Source: Zanthoxylum bungeanum
Taxonomy: Eukaryota; Streptophyta; Magnoliopsida; Sapindales; Rutaceae
DNA length: 64,000 nucleotides
Direction of reading: 5' to 3'
NCBI GenBank assembly: GCA_019454045.1
Contig: SKCR01007777.1
Span: 124,001-188,000 of the forward strand
Shown here: piece after piece, positions 56,979 through 64,000 of the stretch
Layout: every line of letters starts with the position of its first letter
Numbering within the stretch: position 1 is the first letter of the stretch
Program-made: the position numbers and the translations under genes
Notes under the pieces: generated by a model
What the model was told of the DNA's origin: nothing
Seen by the model: the letters and a program-made list of their open reading frames with translations, nothing else
Databases searched by the model: none

Positions 56979-58440
56979 TGTTGGGTTTCTCTAAGTCCCG
57001 GGATCGATTTTAAGCAATGAAACTATGTGCGAATACATCAAAGAAATTGCGGAATACTTACATTGATCGGTTGAGTGATGCGTTGAAGACAAAAATTCTT
57101 TTCTTCCTCCAAGATAGCTCACGGCAGTGGGCTGAATTTGTCCTTCAATTTTCGGCCATGAATGGTCCACCAAGCTCCAAGATTTGTGTTGAAAATCCAT
57201 GCTCACATGTGCGGTTCCCTATCACCTTCGCGTGACCCCGAATGTGTGCTAGCACTTGGTAATTTTTGCCGTAAAAATCACCATGCATCTCCTCTTCATG
57301 TCTCGACAGTGAGCAAAAACAGAAGAAGAAAATGCAGCCCCTTTGGGCGAGAGAGAGAGAGAAGAGTGGAGAGGAGAGAATGTGTTGGTTGTTGGCAAAA
57401 CGTGTATCTAATACACATATGAATTTCCAAAATTCATTTTTCTTATTTTGCTTTCCAAAAGTCAAACCATTAAAGGCTACAACCACTATATCCACTATTC
57501 ACATCACTCAATCAATCAAGTGACAAGTTGTCACATCACTCAAAGTGACTAATGATTTGACGCTTGATGTGACTTACGGGCCGCACTTGAATTCGAAATA
57601 CGAGTGCGCTCGCAAACACTCCTGGGCTCGGGTTCGCTAATTCCAAATTAACGAATTTTCCGTTGCGACGCAATTAAATAATTATGCCTAGCAAAATCAC
57701 TATTCACGTCGCTAACGAATTAATTCTAAATTAACTCGTTCGCCCGAATTAAAATCTAATTTTAATTCCGCGTTGAAATCTAATTTCGTTTAATATATCA
57801 AATAATTAATTTATCGATTAATTCCAAATTAATCGTTCTATCTCTTTAATTAATATTTTATCCTAGATAAAATATATATGTAATTAATCCCAGATTAATT
57901 TTCTCTCTCTTCTCATTAATCCCAGATTAATAAAGTACGAGTCATACGTCATCGGTGAATCTTCGGGAAGCGACCCATGAGATCCCCGAATATGTTGGCA
58001 GTAAATCCGGTTATCGGACTATCCGAACACGTACGTACCTAGTACTACGTTTTTACCGATTTACAAGAGATGGTTGGCTTCTTCCAAAGCACCGTGCCTA
58101 CCCAATTCTCCAGAAATATTCTTATAGGAATATATGATCTATATCAGGCGTAGTATACGTAGTATTGTGTATGTCGATCCAGTATTGGATGTCACATGCT
58201 AGGCCTGGGGCTGGAATTGTGTCTGCCCCGTACAAAGCACATATCAGATCTCTGGTAACTAGTCTCTATAATCGGATATACATGACCTAGTCATAATATC
58301 CTGATAGCTGCAGCATATAAGAGAACAAGTTCTGTATCCTACGTGATCATCATCTCCACTATAACTGAAGTGATACTTCCATCTTGACATCACACCCAAT
58401 ACACTACGATTCTCAATATACCCAGAAGAGGCGTACACAG
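56979..58440 (-). repeat. Minus-strand copia LTR, cut by copia-3
   Basis: Read on the minus strand it ends at 56979 (plus-strand TGTTGGGTTTC) and reaches up to 58440, where the text equals about position 550 from an LTR start. The missing start should lie right of copia-3, outside the window. Palindrome array at about 57640-57945. No gene. Confidence 0.88.
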
Positions 58441-60372
58441 TGTTAGACAATTATGACCCATAGCGTCACTGTTTGTAAAAGACATTGTGTTTTTGTACAA
58501 AATTAACTATGTAGTAATGAAATTGCCTTTTACCGTTTTGTAATTTATTTACTTTGATATATAAATGGTAAAAGTCCTTATGATTAGTTCCGGATTGAGA
58601 TATATGAGACAGTATCAATCCATAAAGGTTTAATCATTAAATATCCTTGGTCATAGTATTATCGAGATTGGACATCGATAATGCGGAATAGACTAGTATT
58701 GCACTTGTGCACGTTGTGAGAGCATAACGGCATAGTTCTCATATGTTTAAGTATTGGATACTTATGCAAGTGCGATAGGAGGTCATGTTTTACCGATGGT
58801 ATGGAAAACAGCTTCGCTCTGGATTGACCCCACGGAATCCCATTGATAGTATGTATATGTGTCTATGGGAGTCCGCTTCAGGGTATGTGTATTTGGTCTT
58901 AACCTGAGACTTGCATCGCTAGTACTTGCGACAATCGGTAAACTTTGGTTTTGGTTGTCCAGGGCTTTAACAGGTTCTGTGTACACCCCTACTAGGTTTA
59001 TTGAGAGTCGTAGTATATTGGATGTGATGTCAATATGGAAGTATCACTTCAGACATATGGAGATGATGATCACGCAGGGATTCGGAACTAGTTCTCTATT
59101 GTGTTGTAACCATCGGGATAATATGACAAGGTCACGATTATCCGATTCAAAGAGACTAGTTGCATGAAATTCGATATGTGCTTCGTACGGGGCAGACACT
59201 GATCCAGCCCCAGGCCTTGCACGTGACATCTGATACTGGATCGCAATACGCAATACTACGTATACTACGTCTGACATAGATTATATATTCCAGTAAGAAT
59301 ATTTCTGGAGAATTGGGTAGGCACGGTGCTTTGCTAGAAGCCAACCATGTCTTGTAAATTGGTAAGCACGTAGTATGAGGTACTCACTTTATCGGATAGT
59401 CCGATAACCGGATTTACTGCCAACATATCCAAAGATCTCTTGGGTCGCTTCCCAAAGATTCACCGATGACAGTTGACTTAAATTATAATTAATCTGGGAT
59501 TAATTTAGAGAGAGAAAATTAATCTGGGATTAATTGGGGCTTTATTTAATCTGGGATTAAATGTGTTCAGTAGAGAGAGAACGTGATTAATTTGGAATTA
59601 ATCGGTAAAATAAATTTAATAGTTAAATTTGATTTTTCTATTTAATTTATTCGAATGGGCTAAAATTAATATATCGGATATATTAATATGAATTGGACTT
59701 CATTACGAAATTAAAGTCGGACTTTAATATGAACGAACGAATTAGTTTAGAATTAATTCGTAAACAACGTTCGTAATATATTTGCGAGGCATCGTTATTT
59801 AATTAAATTAGATTTAATTATTTAGCGATGAAAGTTCATTTAATCGGATTAAACGGAACCGAGCCGCGGTAAATGTTCGTAGAGATATTTGAATTTTGAA
59901 TTCAAATAATGGGGCCCACTTCACATGTGTGGTAGGTGGTGGTACTTGGCATTTATGCCAAGCCACCAACCACCCAACCACCTTGTAATGGTTTTGGTAA
60001 AACCATTTACCCAACTACCAAGTTGTGGTGAAAAGGGTAAAATGGTTTTACCAAAAGCAAATCTCTACACATCATTTACACAAGTTGAACAAAAGAAACC
60101 CTAGACAACACTCCTTGGGTGTGAATTTCATCTTTCTCTTCACTTGGATTTTGTTCTTCAAATCAAAAGCTAGCACTTAAGCAAGTCAACAAAGGTGATA
60201 GGGAAACCAACTCAAAGCTTGGAATCAACATTCAACTTGGATCTTGGAGATCATCTTCACAAATTTTTAAAAGCTCAAATCCGTTCGTTGTAAGTATTCC
60301 GCAACTTATAATGTTCTTATTCAATGTTTTTCATGCTTATTAGATCTTTGGCATGTTCTAGGAACACTAACA
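58441..60372 (+). repeat. copia-3 5' LTR
   Basis: 1.93 kb, TGTTAGACAA ... GGAACACTAACA. Palindrome array at 59490-59865, hairpin around TTGGCATTTATGCCAAG at about 59947. Confidence 0.92.
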
Positions 60373-60373
60373 A

Positions 60374-60387
60374 TGGTATCATGAGCC
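60374..60387 (+). other. Primer-binding site of copia-3 with one extra base
   Basis: TGGTATCATGAGCC: the tRNA-iMet complement with an inserted T. Confidence 0.88.
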
Positions 60388-62614
60388 AATTTTAAGCATG
60401 AAAAATTTTAGGGTTCTTGAGCATAAAATTTGGGCCTTTTGTGTTTTGAACATGATTTTTTCAAATTGATGCTTTGAGCATGCTTATAATATGATAACTT
60501 AGAGTTATGCATGATTACATTTGAAATAAATCATTTGAATCAAAAATTAAAAATCCTTAGGGTGGCCGAATATGTAAGGCAGTGCACTGTGCAGTTTTTT
60601 TATTTTTGCAACATAAAATGATGTGTTTAAATGCATGTTTAAATGTTGATTGTTGGTTTGATTGGATTAGAATCAAAGTCAATAATGTTTATGTTAAAAT
60701 CAAAGAGCATGTTGAGCATGAAATGATGTATTTAGGCTTCAATTTGTGTTAAGCATGAAATGATGTATTTTGGCCTCAATTTGTGTTGAGCATGAATTGT
60801 TGGATTAAGCATGATTAATTAAGTTAATTCGTATTTTGGAAATATTGAGTTTAATTAATTAATCATGACTAATACACTTTAATTATAATAATTATAATAT
60901 TTGGAATATTAAAATTGTAATAATTGGCCTTTAAAGTTTATTGGGCTAAAAGTGTGTATTTGGGCTTAATGGGCTTGGTTTGACCAAGTTTGGTTTTAGA
61001 CTTTTGGATTGGATCCAATTGGGCCCAAAACCAATTCCATAAAGTCCAAATACATCACTTAGCCCTTTAAAGAATTTAATTGGGCCTAATGGGCCTAAAT
61101 TGATTTGTTGGCAATAGGGTGATTCCTATTGGGCCTTGGCATTTTGGGTTTGATCCATTATGGCCAAAGCCCATGCCTTAAGAATCAATTAAAAACCCAT
61201 TGGACTTTAATTAAAATGGCATTGGATGTTATTGGGCCTTTGAGACCCATTAAGATTGGATTTGGAATCCAAGTCTTTAAGGCAAATAAATAAGTGTATA
61301 TATTTAATTTGGAATTAAATTGGAATTAGTATTGAATATAAATAAATTGGATTTAAAGTTGTAGTTCGATATAATTCAAGAATACGTACTTTATGTATTT
61401 ATTCTTAAACGAGTTGGACTTGCGCAAATCAAATCGTTGTTTGAACATTGGATGGTCATTAATTCAAAGATTAATTAATTGGATTAGATTGATTGAATAA
61501 CATGCTTTGTATGATTACATGAATGTGTTGTATGAATAATGTATATCGGATGGATATTAGAAGGGTGAGGGCAATTTTGGAAATTGTAATAAATTTAGAA
61601 TTTATTAAATTGGGCCTGCGTGTCCAGCCTTTTATCTCTTTACTCCTTGTATTCTCTTCTCACCTATTCCCCTCAATGTAAATGAGGTTTCTTTATTATA
61701 TTTTATATTGGGTAGAAGTTAGAATAGTTCTAATCGGGGAGTGGAAATGGAGTGATTTGTTCTAGGAACAATTTGTGATATATCCATCTGCATATCATTA
61801 TTAATTTATTTATCGCGCCTTATTATGCTTTTAGAATGCATGCTTAAGGGTGTATGATGAGACCTAATCAAAGATAATTAATTGGTTGCCAATTACGCAA
61901 AAAACCTTCAAAACATATTAAGTGTTTTTCCTTCCGTTGAGTGATTCTTACTCAAGATCAAAAGTTGGCATTGGTTTGTTGGCCAAAGTCAAGACCTTTT
62001 TCAATTGCGGATGTGTTTGAATCATGAGAGTTTTGTTTTATATCGGTGTCTTGTCCAAGTTGTGATTTGTTGGCCAAAGTCAAGATCACTTCTTGTCCAT
62101 CGACATTGATTACGAAGATTTCCATGTCAATGGGTCCCGCTTAACTGGAATCATTAAGTTTGTTGTGCCAAAGCCAAGGCTTAGTTGATTCATAGGAAAA
62201 AGGTTAGGAAAATATATTGGATATATTGGCATATATATTGTATATATGTTTAGGACTTGGATGTCCACCTACCGGACCTAGGAATTGGATGAGATCCAAT
62301 TGATCTTCGAGATCTACCTAGTTAAGTTTCATACAACTTGTTGGCTAAAGTCAAGGTTGTGTGTTATTTAACGGGATCCTAGCCCACTAGGAAACTATGT
62401 TTCCCGACTACTCGACAGAGGGTTAGAGGCTCGCCGAAAAATAGTGGGAGGCTAATATTGAATTTGTAATTTCATTCAGATATTTAGCTTTATGCGCTTT
62501 CAAATTATTTCGTCAAAATTATATTATTAGTTGGACTAATACAATGTTATTTTTCTTGTAACAGTTAGACTGTACCCGAATATCGTTGACTAGATAGTTG
62601 GACTCGTAGTCAAG
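60388..62614 (+). other. Long 5' leader of copia-3
   Basis: Noncoding, colinear with 36358-38793. TTGTTGGCCAAAGTCAAG recurs at about 61976 and 62068, with TTGTTGGCTAAAGTCAAG at about 62339. Confidence 0.8.
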
Positions 62615-63375
62615 ATGACTGGAAAGGGAAATGTCCGAGACATTATCATGGGCGAGAATATCTTTAAGGGCAAAAACTTTACAGATTGGGAAATGAATCT
62701 AAGGATAGTCCTTGGAGCTGAGAGGTTTCTGTACACTATTCAGACACCTCTTGGGCCTAAGCCCAAACCTGATCAGTTACTTGAGCTGGAGCTTTGGAAG
62801 ACTCACAGCGATGATTGCGATAATGCTCAGTCCATTATGCTTGCTTCCATGACTCAGCATTTCCGTCGACAGAATAGGGACTTGGATCCCTATAACATGT
62901 TGGCGAGGTTGCAAGATCGCAGAGGTATGAGTTAGTGAAGAAGCTCTTTCGTTCACGTATGTCAGATGACATGTCTGTTGAGACTCATGTGACACAGATG
63001 ATTGCTAACATAGATGAGTTGGCTGAAATGGGGATAGTCTTTGAGGCTGAGATTACCATAGATATGATCTTGCAATCTCTCCCCGACACTTGGAGACAGT
63101 TCATCATGAACTATAATTTGATGAACACTGATGATACTCTTGGAGACTTATTGTCAACTCTCAAGGAAGCCCAGAAAGAGCTGCTTAAGGGCAATAAGCG
63201 CGAGGCGCACTTTACTTCGACATCTCGGACACCAAGGGCTGGGCCCAAGGCAACTGGAGGTGTGAAGAAGAAGAAGCATAATAGAAAGGGCAAGGCCAAA
63301 TCGTCAAAGGCTTCTGGGAAGCCTAAGGACAAATCTCAGGATGCTTGCCTCCAGTACGGCAAGCGGGGTCACTAG
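62615..63375 (+). pseudogene. copia-3 gag
   Basis: The ATG at 62615 (MTGKGNVRDIIMGENIFKG) starts a UBN2-type Gag with DWEMNLRIVLGAERF. After LARLQDRR the frame closes at 62933. The family text QRYELVKKLFRSRM resumes in another frame at about 62917, so some residues were lost. This second frame continues through LQSLPDTWRQFIMNYN and a very basic linker to the knuckle. There the second Cys is Tyr (CLQY) and the Trp after GH is TAG at 63373. Both changes are G to A. The capsid protein is therefore broken twice. Confidence 0.88.
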
Positions 63376-64000
63376 AAGCTTGACTGCCGCGAGTACAAGG
63401 CGCTTCAGAATGAGATTAAAGCGGGCAAGGCACCGGCTTCAGGTATGTTTGTTATTGAAATAAACATGGCTACTTCTAGTTTGAAAAATTGGATTTTTGA
63501 TTCTGGTTGTGGTACTCACATATGTACTGATGTGCAAGATCTGCAGATTAGCAGGAGACTGACCTCAGGGGAGATTGATCTACGCGTTGGAAATGGGGCA
63601 CCAGTCGCCGTTTTGGCCGTTGGCACTTTTGTTTTAGAACTGCCTTCAGGGCATGTACTTAAACTTTCAGACTGTTATTATGTACCTAGTTTGACTAGGA
63701 ATATTATCTCTGTATCTTGTTTGACCCAATGCGGGTACACTTTTGTATTCCGAAACACTGGGTGTTTTGTTTATAAAGATGATTTTGAGATATGTTCTGC
63801 TGATGCTAATAATGGTCTTTATATTTTGAATATAAATCAATCTCAAACATATAATGTAACAAACAAAAGGCTCAAACTAAGTAACAAAGATGAAACTTAT
63901 ATGTGGCATTATCGTCTAGGACACATTAACAAGACTCGCATATCCACACTTTCGAAGAGTGGGTACTTGGACGGATTTGATCCAAATTCATATGACGTCT
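63376..64000 (+). CDS. copia-3 protease and start of integrase (partial polyprotein)
   Basis: Open for 208 codons in the same frame as the end of gag, running off the window. The protease active site is WIFDSGCGTHICTDVQDL (about 63490-63543), close to the W-I-x-D-[ST]-G-C-x-x-H-[IM]-C pattern of plant copia elements. GEIDLRVGNG and YYVPSLTRNIISVSCL follow. MWHYRLGHIN at about 63901 is the GAG-pre-integrase motif that precedes the integrase zinc finger. Its only upstream lesions are in gag. Whether reverse transcriptase is intact cannot be seen. The partner regions in copia-2 and the minus copia have decayed. Confidence 0.88.

Larger units (their letters stand above)
58441..64000 (+). mobile_element. 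copia-3: Ty1/copia element, 5' part (runs off the window)
   Basis: 5' LTR, primer site, 2.2-kb leader, gag, protease and the first part of integrase. The presumed target is CACAG (58436-58440). It is the best preserved copia coding region here. Confidence 0.92.

Overview
This is a plant nuclear window made almost entirely of transposable elements nested inside one another. The evidence is plant-type Ty1/copia and Ty3/gypsy LTR elements, primer-binding sites matching plant tRNA-iMet and tRNA-Asp, a plant hAT (Ac/RICESLEEPER-like) transposase, a Tat-lineage gypsy element with the antisense extra ORF known from plants, and a LOG-family cytokinin gene. The species cannot be named; a flowering plant, perhaps a eudicot, fits. 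I see no intact host gene, tRNA, rRNA or CRISPR.

Layout from oldest to youngest. An old copia gag survives in three pieces (251-563, 2895-3031, 56891-56978). A solo LTR (569-2894, TSD GAGGG) sits in it, and so does copia-1 (3032-56890, TSD GAATA). Inside the 5' leader of copia-1 is a hAT transposon (about 5600-55540), itself cut into four pieces by three insertions. These are (i) a gypsy-type solo LTR (6134-10674, TSD GGCTA) that contains a copia solo LTR (6458-8339, TSD AAAAT); (ii) a Tat-like gypsy element (11433-26910, TSD CATGT) that contains a 4.5 kb solo LTR (20267-24749, TSD CTCTT); and (iii) an Athila-like, pol-less element (27420-54528, TSD AGAGA) carrying a LOG-like gene. The 3' LTR of (iii) is split by copia-2 (34560-54269, TSD GTCAG), whose own 3' LTR is split by a minus-strand copia element (43005-52960, TSD ATTAT/CTTAT). 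The deepest chain has six layers. To the right lie a truncated minus-strand copia LTR (56979-58440) and copia-3 (58441 to beyond the window), whose gag and protease are the best preserved copia coding region here.

No element here looks able to move by itself. The Tat polyprotein keeps one frame over 3 kb but carries about ten stops; the hAT transposase has lost a catalytic Asp; copia-2 and the minus copia are badly decayed inside although the LTRs of the latter are nearly identical, so it was probably moved by proteins of another copy. Four LTRs are solo, so LTR-LTR recombination has been active.

The most unexpected signal is structural. Several LTR families carry arrays of hairpins or palindromes in which the loop or centre is constant while the stems differ from unit to unit and between copies, always by complementary changes. 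Examples are at 22970-23356, 9811-10093 and 9207-9266, and in every copia LTR (for instance 4070-4362). Second is the LOG-like gene at 31165-31805 inside the Athila-like element, in the slot where such elements may carry an env-like ORF.
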